Of a stretch of 36,522 nucleotides of DNA, positions 26,003 to 35,387 are shown one piece after another. The DNA lies in NCBI GenBank assembly GCA_903851385.1, contig CAINOC010000070.1, positions 1 through 36,522 on the forward strand, written 5' to 3'. The notes under the pieces were generated by a model, which saw only the letters and a list, made by a program, of their open reading frames with translations, ran no database searches and was not told the origin of the DNA. Source of the stretch: an uncultured Chlorobiaceae bacterium. GTDB taxonomy: Bacteria; Bacteroidota; Chlorobiia; Chlorobiales; Chlorobiaceae. Made by a program: the position numbers and the translations under genes. Numbering within the stretch: position 1 is the stretch's first letter; each line of letters opens with the position of its first letter.

Positions 26003-26338
26003 TCAGAATGATTGTATCGCACTGCCGGTATCCGGAAAAATTGAAAAAAGTTTATTCGCCTTTGTAAGTTCAAAAACCATAGAAACTTTTGGATTCAGAC
26101 CTGCCAGTTTCAAATCGCCGTTTCGTTCAAGCGCTTTGCGCAGGCAGGCCACTATAGCTCCAAGTCCACTGCTGTCGATGATGTCAAGCTTGGTACAGTT
26201 AAAAATAAACAAGTTGGCTTGCTGCTGCCACTGGGCAAAAGATTTTAAAAGTTCACTGCTGTTAGCAGCATCCAGCCTTCCGCTTAATTCAACAAGACCA
26301 AGTGCTTTACCGGTTGACGCGTCTACATGAAAGGTCAT
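26003..26338 (-). CDS. STAS-domain anti-anti-sigma factor 2
   Basis: The 111-aa protein is a second single STAS domain. The signature NCTKLDIIDSSGLGAIVACL keeps the DSSG serine pair (S56/S57) and the C-terminal VSMVFELTKANKLFSIF helix. It differs from the first STAS protein in most positions outside the signature, so two antagonists probably have different partners or set points. It lies 30 bases upstream of the fusion gene and 9 bases after the sugar transferase gene. Possible roles are a second target for the RsbW-like kinase or a regulator of the polysaccharide enzymes on either side. Confidence 0.85.
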   Translation of the reverse strand: MTFHVDASTGKALGLVELSGRLDAANSSELLKSFAQWQQQANLFIFNCTKLDIIDSSGLGAIVACLRKALERNGDLKLAGLNPKVSMVFELTKANKLFSIFPDTGSAIQSF

Positions 26339-26347
26339 AGTGTTCTT

Positions 26348-27067
26348 TTAATAAGCTCCTCTGCCTGTCAGAACGGCAGGAATGGTTTTTAAAAGCAGGA
26401 TAACATCATTGAGAAAACTTGCACTTTGTATATACTGCATATCGAGTCGTACCTGATCCGTAAAGGGAATATCGCTTCTCCCGCTGACTTGCCACAGGCA
26501 GGTTATGCCGGGGATAATATGTAACCGCTTACGCTCTTCCAAAGTATACTCCGCAACTTCGGACGGCACAGGAGGTCTGGGCCCTACAAGGCTCATATCT
26601 CCCTTCAGGACATTGATAAGTTGAGGCAGTTCATCAATACTGAACTTGCGAATGATTTTCCCTACCTTTGTAATCCTCGGGTCTTGTTTCATTTTGAAAG
26701 TCACTCCGGCACCGGACTCATTGAATGCAGCAAGCTCTTTTTTGATGTTGTCTGCATTTATCACCATGGAGCGAAATTTATAAAACCTGAAATGTTTGCC
26801 ATTCAGTCCGACACGTATTTGAACATAAAACACAGGTCCCGGGTTTTCGACCCAGATAGCAATAGCGGTCAAAATAAAAAGAGGAAGCAGTATAACGAGG
26901 GCAAGTAACGATACGGCCGAATCAAGCACTCTTTTTAAAAGGTAGGAAAGCATGATTGTGGTTTCCCAAGCCTTCACTTTAAGGCGCCGTCGGTATCGGA
27001 AGCGGGGATTGATTGAGCTGCTTATGGTCCTTATCAGCTCTTTTCGCACCGTTGGATCAAGTTCCAT
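26348..27067 (-). CDS. Initiating sugar transferase (polyprenyl-phosphate glycosyl-1-phosphate transferase)
   Basis: The 239-aa protein is a single-domain phosphoglycosyl transferase (WcaJ/WbaP C-terminal type), which starts the glycan on undecaprenyl phosphate. After a basic N-terminus come the re-entrant hydrophobic segment LLKRVLDSAVSLLALVILLP (from 43), KFRSM (97-101), the catalytic acidic pair in DELPQ (145-149), DMSLVGPRPP and the closing LWQVSGRSD. It lacks the extra membrane helices and CoA-binding-like domain of the large forms. AAAGGAAC lies 5-6 bases before the ATG. It is read with WecG (30 bases upstream) and STAS 2 (9 bases downstream). Confidence 0.92.
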   Translation of the reverse strand: MELDPTVRKELIRTISSSINPRFRYRRRLKVKAWETTIMLSYLLKRVLDSAVSLLALVILLPLFILTAIAIWVENPGPVFYVQIRVGLNGKHFRFYKFRSMVINADNIKKELAAFNESGAGVTFKMKQDPRITKVGKIIRKFSIDELPQLINVLKGDMSLVGPRPPVPSEVAEYTLEERKRLHIIPGITCLWQVSGRSDIPFTDQVRLDMQYIQSASFLNDVILLLKTIPAVLTGRGAY

Positions 27068-27097
27068 TGTGTTCCTTTTTACTGCTCTTTGTGAATC

Positions 27098-27841
27098 TTA
27101 AGAATTGAAAATCTCTTTTAATGCCAAAGGGAGAAACCGGCTGTCCTGCACAAGATAGCGCTTCCAGAGCCGCCCGGGTTCGCTGGCCAGTCGCCAAACC
27201 CATTCAAAACCTATACGCTGAATCAATAAAGGAGCACGTTTAATTGTCCCTGCAGCAAAATCGAACGAGGCACCAACGCATAGAATAGGACCTACCTTCA
27301 GACGATCAATATGTGCATCTGCCCATTTTTCCTGTTTAGGAGCCCCGACCCCTATAAAAAGAATATCAACACTCCGTGAGTTTATATCGTTTATGATCTG
27401 TTCGTTTTCATCGTTATCATGTTCGAAGCCGAAAGGAGGACACCATGTTCCCACTATGTTCAAGCCGGCAAATCGTTTACGCAATTCTACAGCAGCCTTA
27501 TCTGCAATACCAGGGTTTCCACCAAGAAAATATAGATTCAGGCCTGTTCCGGCAGCTTGTTTACAGAGAGCTATAAGCAGGTCAGAGCCTGCCACCCTTT
27601 CGGGAAGCGGGTTCTTCTTGATTCGGCTGAGCCACACAATAGGCATGCCATCGGCATAACGAAAAAGAGCCTCCCCGTAGATTCTCCGCATATCAGAATC
27701 ATCCTGAAGCATAACGATATGGTCAACATTGGGAGTAACGATTATTCCTTTCTGACCTTGCCTTGCAGCATCCAGAATCTGAGCTACAGCTGTAGACATT
27801 GTTGCCTGCTCAAAAGCAACACCAAGGAGTTCTGCTTTCAT
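27098..27841 (-). CDS. WecG/TagA/CpsF-family glycosyltransferase (GT26)
   Basis: The 247-aa protein has the GT26 signatures: TPNVDHIVML, YADGMPIVWLS, ERVAGSDLLIALC, LYFLGGNPGIADKAA, IGVGAPKQEKWA and RIGFEWVWRLASEPGRLWKRY. This family (WecG, TagA) transfers the second sugar, often a ManNAc derivative, to the undecaprenyl-diphospho-sugar made by the initiating enzyme, whose gene is next. It acts at the cytoplasmic face of the inner membrane. AGGGGG about 10 bases before the ATG at 27841 fits a ribosome-binding site. Confidence 0.92.
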   Translation of the reverse strand: MKAELLGVAFEQATMSTAVAQILDAARQGQKGIIVTPNVDHIVMLQDDSDMRRIYGEALFRYADGMPIVWLSRIKKNPLPERVAGSDLLIALCKQAAGTGLNLYFLGGNPGIADKAAVELRKRFAGLNIVGTWCPPFGFEHDNDENEQIINDINSRSVDILFIGVGAPKQEKWADAHIDRLKVGPILCVGASFDFAAGTIKRAPLLIQRIGFEWVWRLASEPGRLWKRYLVQDSRFLPLALKEIFNS

Positions 27842-27859
27842 AAAGGCCTGCCCCCTGAA

Positions 27860-29506
27860 TTATTCTTTTGTTTCGATATAGCCTATACGGATAACAATAC
27901 AGGAGAGGTCGTCATCATAAGTATCTCTGCCTGAGAAGAGAGTTAAAGCCTCTTTAATTTTTTCTATTATCTCCTGTGATGGTAATGTATGGTGCTTTTC
28001 AATAATATCTAACAGTTGTTGATCGCCGAACATCGTCATGTCTGGCCGGGAGCACTCTGTGATTCCATCCGAAAAGAGCACAAGAATATCGTTTTCGCGG
28101 ATGGAATAGGAGTTTGCATGATACTCCTGTTGTTCAATCAAGCCAATAGGCAGGTTATCCCCCTTGAGCATGGAGCAGGTTCCTCTTTCGGCATGAAAAT
28201 GAATGACCGGCGGATGTCCGCAATCGACAATTGAAATAAGTCCGGCCTCAAGGTCAAGGCGCACAAAGAGTAGTGTAGCAAAAGTGCTAAGCCCTATAAG
28301 TTCATTAATACAGCGCTCATGTACTCCGGCAACGATGTCCTCCAGTGCGGGAAGTGCACTATGCGGGTATTTAGTTTGAGCAAGTACTTTCAGAAAGAGC
28401 GATTTTATACCGGCACCAACCAAAGCAGCCTGAATACCATGCCCCATTACATCGCCGATAAGGATGTCAGCGTGATGACTGTCAAAAATAATAAAATCAG
28501 CAAAATCACCGTCAAGATGGCCGGAAGGCACCATCATCCGGGCAATCGACACTCCCTCCAAACTATCAGGTACCGGGCTTTGAAGCATTTTTTTTTCAAT
28601 CTCCGATTCAAACTCCCTTTGCATGACTTCAAAGCGCACCCTGCTCCTTTCCGCTTCAACCCTTGACGTGATATCCCGGGCTATGATAACAGTGTGCGGT
28701 ATGTCATTAATCAGAACACATCCTTTAGAAATCTCAAGAGGAAGGGAACTGCCGTCTTTACTGATGCCTTCAATCTGGTGAACCATTTTCTCATCAATAC
28801 CGGGGATATCTCCCGAAGATATCTGGCATATCCCCTGGATATCAAACGAGGCTGAGTCTGGCGAAATAAGGTCAACAAAATTCTGTTTGTCGTATTGCTC
28901 GCGACTGAATCCGAACATATTTTCCGCTGCACTGTTACGATAGATGATATATCCCGCATTATTCAGCATGAAAACAGCATCATGTGCAGCATCAGCCATT
29001 GAGCGAAGCTCCTGCTCGCTGCGCTGCAATTTTTTTGACATAACAAGGAGCTCATTATTTGCAGTGGTCAGTTCCTCATTTTTTATTGACAGTTCATTAA
29101 AAAGCTTTTCCCGTTCAGTTTTCAGACAATAGTAATCAATTGCATCGTTCAGAATTTCTTTGAAAGCTGGCGGGTCGACAGGTTTTGGAATAAAACGGAA
29201 GACTTCGCCGGTATTGATCGATTCAATAATAGGGTCGATATCCTGTGAACCGCTGAGTATAAGACGAAGTATCTCTGGATTTTGCTTTTTCACTGCACTG
29301 ATCAGTTCAAGGCCGTTCATTTCCGGCATTCGAAGATCAGATACAACTATGGAGACATTATTTTGTCTGATAAGCTCAAGCGCTTCTATGCCGTTTTCAG
29401 CAAAGAGTTTATGGTAAGGCTCTTTACGGAGGAATCTGTTTATTGAACTGAGAATGAAGGATTCATCATCAACAAAGAGAATAGTAATCTCACTATAGTT
29501 TGCCAT
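27860..29506 (-). CDS. Response regulator with PAS and PP2C/SpoIIE phosphatase domains (RsbU-like)
   Basis: The 548-aa protein has a receiver domain (ILFVDDES; phospho-acceptor D57 in VVSDLRMPEMNG; closing FIPKPVDP), a coiled linker, a PAS domain (about 165-285, HDAVFMLNNAGYIIYRN) and a SpoIIE/PP2C phosphatase domain (about 310-545). Its metal-binding acids are D334 in DGDFADF, D352 in GDVMGHG, D480 in LFSDGITE and the DDD at 531-533, so it looks active. It should dephosphorylate a STAS protein when its receiver is phosphorylated. It lies 2 bases downstream of the receiver-kinase gene and 18 upstream of wecG-like, linking signalling to polysaccharide genes. Confidence 0.9.
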   Translation of the reverse strand: MANYSEITILFVDDESFILSSINRFLRKEPYHKLFAENGIEALELIRQNNVSIVVSDLRMPEMNGLELISAVKKQNPEILRLILSGSQDIDPIIESINTGEVFRFIPKPVDPPAFKEILNDAIDYYCLKTEREKLFNELSIKNEELTTANNELLVMSKKLQRSEQELRSMADAAHDAVFMLNNAGYIIYRNSAAENMFGFSREQYDKQNFVDLISPDSASFDIQGICQISSGDIPGIDEKMVHQIEGISKDGSSLPLEISKGCVLINDIPHTVIIARDITSRVEAERSRVRFEVMQREFESEIEKKMLQSPVPDSLEGVSIARMMVPSGHLDGDFADFIIFDSHHADILIGDVMGHGIQAALVGAGIKSLFLKVLAQTKYPHSALPALEDIVAGVHERCINELIGLSTFATLLFVRLDLEAGLISIVDCGHPPVIHFHAERGTCSMLKGDNLPIGLIEQQEYHANSYSIRENDILVLFSDGITECSRPDMTMFGDQQLLDIIEKHHTLPSQEIIEKIKEALTLFSGRDTYDDDLSCIVIRIGYIETKE

Positions 29507-29508
29507 GG

Positions 29509-31545
29509 TTATTGTTCTTTATTGATCCTTAAGGGAATCGTGATCGTAAAAACGGTTCCCCCCTCTTCAGGACAATCAACGGTAAGTGTTCCGTGATGCT
29601 TATGCACAATAATGTCATAGGAGATGCTGAGCCCTAATCCTGTCCCGATTCCAGGTTTTTTGGTAGTAAAAAAAGGCTCGAAAATGTGTTTTTGAACTTC
29701 AAGCGGAATACCCGGTCCGTCATCAGCAATAGAGCAATAGACAGAAGTGTTATCTATCCATGTCGCAATTTTTATTTTTCCATTTGTTGCTCTTTTTTGC
29801 GATGCGATAGCGTGTGCGCCATTGATGATCAGGTTGAGAAAAACCTGATTCATCTGCTCTGGATTACAAGGTACGGGCGGTAAATCTTTAAGGTCGGTTT
29901 CAATATCAGCACAATACCGGTATTCGTTACGGGAAATGATAAGCGTGTCGCGAATTCCTTTGTTCATATCGAAAAGAACCTTCTCATCGATAGCGTGCTT
30001 ATAAGAAAAGTTCCGCATGCTGTTGATAATGGTGGTAATTCTTTCAAACCCTCTTTGAGACTCGGCAAAAATTTGCGGAATATCAGCAAGCAAGGTATCA
30101 AGGTCAAGGTCGTGCTCTATTTTTTGTAACTCCTGAAGCTCACTGGAATACAAAGTGTTGGTATCAATTTTTTTTGTGAACGCTCGATACTCATTCATGA
30201 TAGACAGAATGTCAGCGATGTTTCCCTGTTGAGTTACAAAATTGATCTTGATAAAATTAAGGGGATTATTGATTTCGTGTGCAATCCCTGCAGCAAGTTG
30301 ACCGATTGATGCGAGCTTTTCCTGTTGGATAATTTGTTGCTGGCTTTTCGCAAGATCCTTGGTGCGCTCGTCAACCCTTTGTTCCAGTGTCCTGTTGAGT
30401 TGCTGCAACTGTTTTTCTGCCTCTTTGCGTTCACTGATGTCGAGTACAATACCCCGGATGCCCACAAGCGTTTCGTTTTCGATAATCCTTGAAGTGTACA
30501 CAAGTACCGGGAACAAGGTCCCGTTTTTTTTTCTGCCGATGTATTCATGATTGTCAAATGGAACGTCCTCTAATCGGTTTTTCATATTTATCCGAGCTCT
30601 TTCGCGCTCTTCCGGTGCAAAGAGCATCATGGATTGAACACCGTTTTCAAAATCCTCTTTTGTATACCCGAACGTCTCAAGACCCATCCGGTTAGTGTAG
30701 GTAATCCGGCCATGAAGGTTCATTTCAAAAACGGTCTGCGGAAGCAGATTAGCCATATCATGAAACCTCATTTCGCTCAAAGCAAGCTCAGCTTGTTTCT
30801 TTTTTTGCTCAGTAATATCCTGCTTGATTCCTATGAAGTGAGAGATTTTGGTGTTGTTGCCACTGATTGGGCTGATAGTAGCCTGCTCAAAGAATAACTC
30901 ACCGTTTTTCTTTTTATTTACGATTTCACCACTCCAGGTTTTTCCTGACGTAATTGTTTCCCAGAGATCTTTGTAAAACGACTTCGAATGTTTTCCGGAT
31001 TTCAGTGTATTCATATTCCGGCCCAGTACCTCTTGTTGGCTATATCCTGAAATAGTGGTAAACGCCTCGTTGGTATACTGTATAACTCCACGAGTGTCAG
31101 TGATGATAATAGACAGAGGGTTTTGAGCGATAGCCGCCGAAAATAGTTTTAGGTTTTTGCGGAGCTCCGATTCAGCGAGGGCGTTTTTTACAGTGACGTT
31201 AAGCTTGTCTGGATTAACCGGTTTTAGTAAAAAGTCATAAGCTCCCATTTTCAGAGCCTTGACCGCCTCTTCAATATCAGCCGAACCCGAAATCATGATG
31301 ACCGGGATATTCAAATGATGATCACGAAGGAACGAGAGAACTTCAAGACCGGTTTTTCCCGGCATATGGACATCGAGAAGCAGAAGATCTATCTGATGAG
31401 CGTTTATGATCTCTATACACCTGTTGCCATCAGCAGCCATCATGGTAGTATGGCCAGACTTCTTGACGATACTGGATACGAGGGTACGTATAGTCGTACT
31501 GTCATCAACCACAAGGATTGTGGCTTTTGCTTCGGATTCCTGCAT
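29509..31545 (-). CDS. Histidine kinase with N-terminal receiver and two PAS domains
   Basis: The 678-aa protein begins with a receiver domain (ILVVDDSTTIR; D58 in LLLLDVHMPGKTG), then two PAS domains (about 130-250 and 260-375), a coiled linker and a histidine kinase core. The H-box is [14 protein letters not shown] with H423. It is followed by a long helical insert, then an N-box FLNLIINGAHAI, a G1 box ADDGPGIP and a G2 box [12 protein letters not shown]. No membrane segment is visible, so it should be cytoplasmic. It probably signals to the phosphatase 2 bases away. Its kinase core is closely similar to that of the next gene upstream. The ATG at 31545 has no clear Shine-Dalgarno site. Confidence 0.9.
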   Translation of the reverse strand: MQESEAKATILVVDDSTTIRTLVSSIVKKSGHTTMMAADGNRCIEIINAHQIDLLLLDVHMPGKTGLEVLSFLRDHHLNIPVIMISGSADIEEAVKALKMGAYDFLLKPVNPDKLNVTVKNALAESELRKNLKLFSAAIAQNPLSIIITDTRGVIQYTNEAFTTISGYSQQEVLGRNMNTLKSGKHSKSFYKDLWETITSGKTWSGEIVNKKKNGELFFEQATISPISGNNTKISHFIGIKQDITEQKKKQAELALSEMRFHDMANLLPQTVFEMNLHGRITYTNRMGLETFGYTKEDFENGVQSMMLFAPEERERARINMKNRLEDVPFDNHEYIGRKKNGTLFPVLVYTSRIIENETLVGIRGIVLDISERKEAEKQLQQLNRTLEQRVDERTKDLAKSQQQIIQQEKLASIGQLAAGIAHEINNPLNFIKINFVTQQGNIADILSIMNEYRAFTKKIDTNTLYSSELQELQKIEHDLDLDTLLADIPQIFAESQRGFERITTIINSMRNFSYKHAIDEKVLFDMNKGIRDTLIISRNEYRYCADIETDLKDLPPVPCNPEQMNQVFLNLIINGAHAIASQKRATNGKIKIATWIDNTSVYCSIADDGPGIPLEVQKHIFEPFFTTKKPGIGTGLGLSISYDIIVHKHHGTLTVDCPEEGGTVFTITIPLRINKEQ

Positions 31546-31828
31546 GCGAGTTGGTTAAGGGTTACAGGAATATAACTATAATTTTCATTATAATTTTTTT
31601 TGCAGTATGCCCCTTATATGCATATCAAGAAACTAAATAGTGCGTTTTTCAGGCCAAACTGCTCTGATTGGCCTTTTCGACTTTGAAATTCCGTGTGTGT
31701 TTGTGATGGATGAAGAAGTTGCGAAACAACGCGTATACTCCTCAGGTTTGCTCGAAAGGATTGTCCGGAAAATTCCGGGAAGGAGGGGCCTCAGGGTTGT
31801 ATAATCTGCAAATCATGCATTCTTTGTA
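31546..31828. promoter_or_regulatory. Gap likely to contain the operon promoter
   Basis: This 283-base gap separates the two kinase genes and is the largest break above the signalling and EPS unit. On the minus strand TATAAT (31587-31592) lies about 40 bases before the ATG at 31545 in an AT-rich patch, a candidate -10 box with no convincing -35 partner. A hairpin pairs AGGCCAA (31651-31657) with TTGGCCT (31668-31674), followed by TTTT on the plus strand; in minus-strand transcription no T run follows it. No gene is supported here. Confidence 0.35.
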
Positions 31829-34117
31829 TCACTGGAGCTTGATGGGCAGTGAAAGCGTGAAAATAGTTCCTCCCCTTACCGGGCACTCACAGGAGAGCGT
31901 CCCGTCATGTTTGTGCACAATGATGTCATAAGAAATACTTAACCCGAGCCCGGTGCCTTTCCCCGGTACCTTGGTTGTAAAAAAAGGTTCAAAAATATGT
32001 TCTTTGATCTCTTCAGGGACTCCCTCACCGTCATCGGATACAGAGCAGTAGACATGTTTCTTTGTTGCCCATGTTTTAATCGTGATGCTGCCCGGAGAGT
32101 TTCTGTTTTGTGCCTTGATAGCATGCACACTGTTAATGATCAGGTTCAGTAAGACCTGATTGATCTGCGATATATTGCCGTTTACCTGTGGGACATTTTC
32201 AAGCGTTGTTTCAATAGTTGCAATGTGGAGGTATTCATTCTTTGTGATGATCAGGCTATCCTGAATAGCCTTATTGATATCAACTGGACGTAAGGTATTC
32301 TGAGTGTTTTTGTGAGAGAAGTTCCGCATGCTTTGGGTGATGTTTTTGATGCGCTCAACTCCATTTTTTGAAGCTTCAATAGTTTTCGGAATTTCCTTGA
32401 GTAACTCATCAATGTCAAGGTTGTTCTCTTTTTCCTTGAGTTGCAATATCTCTTCAGAAACATCGGCAATACGCTCAACTTTGACAACTATCCAGCGATA
32501 ATCCTCCAGGATTTCACGAAGATCGTTAAAATCTTCACTGAGGTTATAATCATTGAGTGTGATAAAATTGAGAGGATTGTTTATTTCATGGGCAATGCCT
32601 GCAGCAAGCTGCCCGATCGCCTCCATTTTTGTTGAATGCTGTAAGTGTGCTGCAAGTTTTTTCTTTTCTTCCTCAGCGATCTTTTTGGCAACGATATCCC
32701 AGACCTGATTGGCTAATGCCTCTACCAGCACAATATCGTTATCCTCATAATCCGTGAGCTTGTTTCCAACACCCATGATAGCAACTATTTTCTCATCGCG
32801 GGTGACAGGAATAACAAGTTCGCGCCGTATTTCAGCATGTCCCTCAGTCATTCCTTTGCGATGCTCCAACGAAACATAATCATTATGGGTAATCGCTTTT
32901 CGCTCCCTGACGGCATCTGCCCATACACCGGTATTGTTCAGCGGATAGTGCTGGCCTTTTCCTTCTGCCTTGCACATATTCTGCAAGGTATTGGATGATA
33001 TGGTTTGCAGCAGCAGGTTGTTTTGGTCTTTTGCCACAAAAAAAACAAAACCGATTGAACTTCCCGTTAATTTTTCCGCTTCATCAAGGGTTGCCGTCAG
33101 CAGTTCATCTGTCGAGGAGGTTTCTGCTAACTGGAGTATCCGAAGTCTGAACGCATTGAGCTGTTCATAACGATTTCGTTCAGTGTTGTCATAAATAATG
33201 CTGTAGAGCAGGTCTTTGCCGGCGATTTCAATTTTGCTGCTTAATACCTCAACATCACGGATTGAGCCGTTCGCCCTGCAGTGTCGAAATGAAAACTTGT
33301 TTTTACCTGTCGACCGGGCATTGTTCATTTCACCCTTAACTTTTTCAGGCGAGGATGTATTGATCTCCTGAATAAGCATCTTGCGGAGCTCTTCAACTGA
33401 CCATCCATAAAAGGTTGCGGCAGCCTTATTGGCATCGACGATGCTGCCGGAAAAAGGATCGATAAGTAATTTGACAGCGGAATGCTCCTCAAACAATGAC
33501 CTGAACCTTTCTTCACTTTGTTTCAGTTCCCTCTCTGCCCTCTGTTTCGCCTCACGGCTTCGCAACATGGTGATTCCATATCCCAGATTATCAGTGAGCG
33601 AGACGAGAAACTCGGTTTCCATTGCATTGAAAGCATCGGGTTTAGGTGAATAGATAGTCAAAACCCCAAAGGTTCCGCCCTCAGCTTTAAGCGGTAATGT
33701 CAGAAGCGATGCAAATCCCTGATTTACTGCATTCTCGCGCCAGCGTTTAAAAAGCGGGTCAGTAGGAATATGATTGACAATACTTGGCTCTCCCGTGCGG
33801 ATTGTAATTCCTACGGGTCCTCGTCCTTGCGGGACATCATCCCATGAGAGCTGGTGATGTTGATTATAAGCAGCGATAAACCCTGCCTCTGCAACAACGG
33901 ATATACTTTTTGCCTCGTCAGTTTCCGCATAACCAACCCATGCCATACGGTAGCCACCCACTTCAACCATTATGTTGCAAATCTTCTGCAATAATTCGAT
34001 TTCATCTGAGCTATGCATTAGGGCATGATTGCATTTATTCGTCGCCAGGAGCGCACGATTCAACCGGTGCAGTTCCTCCTCAGCCATCTTGCATTCAATT
34101 TTGGCGGTATTGAGCAT
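31829..34117 (-). CDS. GAF-PAS-GAF histidine kinase
   Basis: The soluble kinase has a GAF domain ([16 protein letters not shown] to [20 protein letters not shown]), a PAS domain, a second GAF domain ([12 protein letters not shown]; the stretch [16 protein letters not shown]) and a kinase core: [14 protein letters not shown] (H528 if counted from an ATG at 34171), N-box [20 protein letters not shown] and [12 protein letters not shown]. The start is placed at 34117 because GGGAG lies about 9 bases ahead, while the ATG at 34171 has no such site. It senses an unknown small-molecule or redox cue. It stands upstream of the operon gap, so it may be a separate transcript feeding the same regulators. 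Its core is closely similar to that of the neighbouring kinase. Confidence 0.88.
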   Translation of the reverse strand: MLNTAKIECKMAEEELHRLNRALLATNKCNHALMHSSDEIELLQKICNIMVEVGGYRMAWVGYAETDEAKSISVVAEAGFIAAYNQHHQLSWDDVPQGRGPVGITIRTGEPSIVNHIPTDPLFKRWRENAVNQGFASLLTLPLKAEGGTFGVLTIYSPKPDAFNAMETEFLVSLTDNLGYGITMLRSREAKQRAERELKQSEERFRSLFEEHSAVKLLIDPFSGSIVDANKAAATFYGWSVEELRKMLIQEINTSSPEKVKGEMNNARSTGKNKFSFRHCRANGSIRDVEVLSSKIEIAGKDLLYSIIYDNTERNRYEQLNAFRLRILQLAETSSTDELLTATLDEAEKLTGSSIGFVFFVAKDQNNLLLQTISSNTLQNMCKAEGKGQHYPLNNTGVWADAVRERKAITHNDYVSLEHRKGMTEGHAEIRRELVIPVTRDEKIVAIMGVGNKLTDYEDNDIVLVEALANQVWDIVAKKIAEEEKKKLAAHLQHSTKMEAIGQLAAGIAHEINNPLNFITLNDYNLSEDFNDLREILEDYRWIVVKVERIADVSEEILQLKEKENNLDIDELLKEIPKTIEASKNGVERIKNITQSMRNFSHKNTQNTLRPVDINKAIQDSLIITKNEYLHIATIETTLENVPQVNGNISQINQVLLNLIINSVHAIKAQNRNSPGSITIKTWATKKHVYCSVSDDGEGVPEEIKEHIFEPFFTTKVPGKGTGLGLSISYDIIVHKHDGTLSCECPVRGGTIFTLSLPIKLQ

Positions 34118-34171
34118 AATTAAAGACTCCCTCTTCTCCAGGATATCTGCGGAGCCATTATATGATTTCAT

Positions 34172-34617
34172 GCGGATAGGCTATTGAGTTCCAAAAGCAC
34201 AAAAGGCCTTCATAGTATTTTTTATCTCCAAGATTGCTTCATTCATTCGCGCAAAAAAAATGCGGCAAATGATGTTTGCTGATAATTTACTGCAAGTATC
34301 ATGCCGGATACGATACCAAACAAGGCGATATCCCGTATCATTCAATAATAAAAGAAGTTAATCTTTGGCTGATATTATAAAAAAAGCAGCGGATTAAAAA
34401 AAACACAATCTTTACACTGCCCGAACAACAAATATGTCCCGACAAATAAACACCTTTGTCTCACCCCCGAACTCTCCGCCCCCTAAAACTGTCATTTAGC
34501 ATTCTCCCCAGTCATTTCGAAACGTAGTGAGTAATCTCTCTTCTCAGAAATTATCTTTTCTTACTGCCAACTGCCAACTCTTTTTTATACGTGTCCGATT
34601 TGTCCGGTTTTGAGGGC
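34172..34617. other. Non-coding gap with short repeats
   Basis: This 446-base gap separates the kinase gene from the HAD gene. It holds no supported gene. Its first half is AT-rich and may hold the promoter for the kinase. The second half holds repeat-like sequence described separately. The minus-strand gene at 34618 stops at the very edge of this repeat, so any terminator for it must lie within. Confidence 0.5.
34510..34617. repeat. Dispersed-repeat-like sequence with small tandem units
   Basis: The stretch beginning AGTCATTTCGAAACGTAGTG (34510) resembles a repeat I recall from Chlorobi and Bacteroidetes genomes (GTCATTTCGA...GTGAG..ATCTC). It is followed by a tandem CTGCCAACTGCCAA (34564-34577) and TGTCCGATTTGTCCGGTT (34592-34609), two near copies of a 9-base unit. 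No inverted repeat, target duplication or coding sequence was seen. Calling it dispersed is from memory; a genome search for copies would decide. Confidence 0.4.
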
Positions 34618-35271
34618 TTATTGAAGTAAACCGATAATATCCTCCGGATTCTGAACCACAGCCTTTGCCCCGAACTCCATCAGCTCGCTCTCAGGTCTAA
34701 ACCCCCATAGCACTCCTAAAGGATACATCCCAGCCCTTGAAGCTGTCAGCATGTCAACGCCGCTGTCGCCTACATAAAGAATCCCGGGCGGTTCCTCGCC
34801 AAGCATACCGGCAATAAGCAGAGCTCCTGCTGGGTCAGGCTTGGGAGCAATGCCAGTCTGCTGACCCATGACCACATCGAAACGCCACTTCCCAAGCAGA
34901 CTTTCAGCGCACAGACGGGTAAAGTGATCAGCTTTATTCGAAAGGATTGCCATTTTGATCTTCCGTTCTGTAATGGTATCAAGCAGCCTGGCAATGCCGG
35001 GATACGGCCGTGAATTGACCTTCCAGTTATCAGCATACTCTGCCATCAAATCCTTAAGCAGAAGGTCGATCGTCTCCTCATTCCTTGCCCCTTCCGGTAT
35101 AGCTTTCCGAACTAGTTCTCTCATGCCATACCCCACAAGAAACCGGCACTCATCAATCGTATGGGTAGGGTAGCTACGGTGCGATAGCACAGAATTAAGA
35201 GTATTGAAAAGATCCTGAAGGGTATCAAGCAGCGTCCCGTCCAGGTCAAAAATAACAGCTTTGAAAGTCAT
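34618..35271 (-). CDS. gph: HAD-family phosphatase, phosphoglycolate phosphatase-like
   Basis: The protein (217 aa from the ATG at 35271) is a HAD hydrolase of the Gph/PgmB group. Motif I is AVIFDLDGTLLDT, with nucleophile D9 and acid D11. Motif II is KMAILSNKAD. Motif III is the lysine in IAPKPDPAGAL, and motif IV is VGDSGVDMLTASRAGM. A helical cap domain lies between I and II. Phosphoglycolate or a similar small phosphate ester is the likely substrate. The start at 35271 follows AAAGGAAA by a good distance, whereas the earlier ATG at 35304 has no site. It faces away from pstS and is not clearly linked to the EPS locus. Confidence 0.82.
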   Translation of the reverse strand: MTFKAVIFDLDGTLLDTLQDLFNTLNSVLSHRSYPTHTIDECRFLVGYGMRELVRKAIPEGARNEETIDLLLKDLMAEYADNWKVNSRPYPGIARLLDTITERKIKMAILSNKADHFTRLCAESLLGKWRFDVVMGQQTGIAPKPDPAGALLIAGMLGEEPPGILYVGDSGVDMLTASRAGMYPLGVLWGFRPESELMEFGAKAVVQNPEDIIGLLQ

Positions 35272-35387
35272 AAGGTATTTCCTTTTTGTAACTGGGATGT
35301 TCATAGTGATTTAATGCACTCTTGTCAGCGATTGCATCCGCATAAGTGTATATTTAACTCGTCAGATTTCAAAGTTATCATACCTGT

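Noticed and set aside
31651-31674. Inverted repeat AGGCCAA/TTGGCCT as a terminator for the upstream kinase
   Set aside because: The T run is on the plus-strand side only, whereas the kinase gene is read from the minus strand.
31710-31931. Plus-strand 73-codon frame between the kinase genes
   Set aside because: It runs into the kinase gene on the opposite strand and has no recognisable features.
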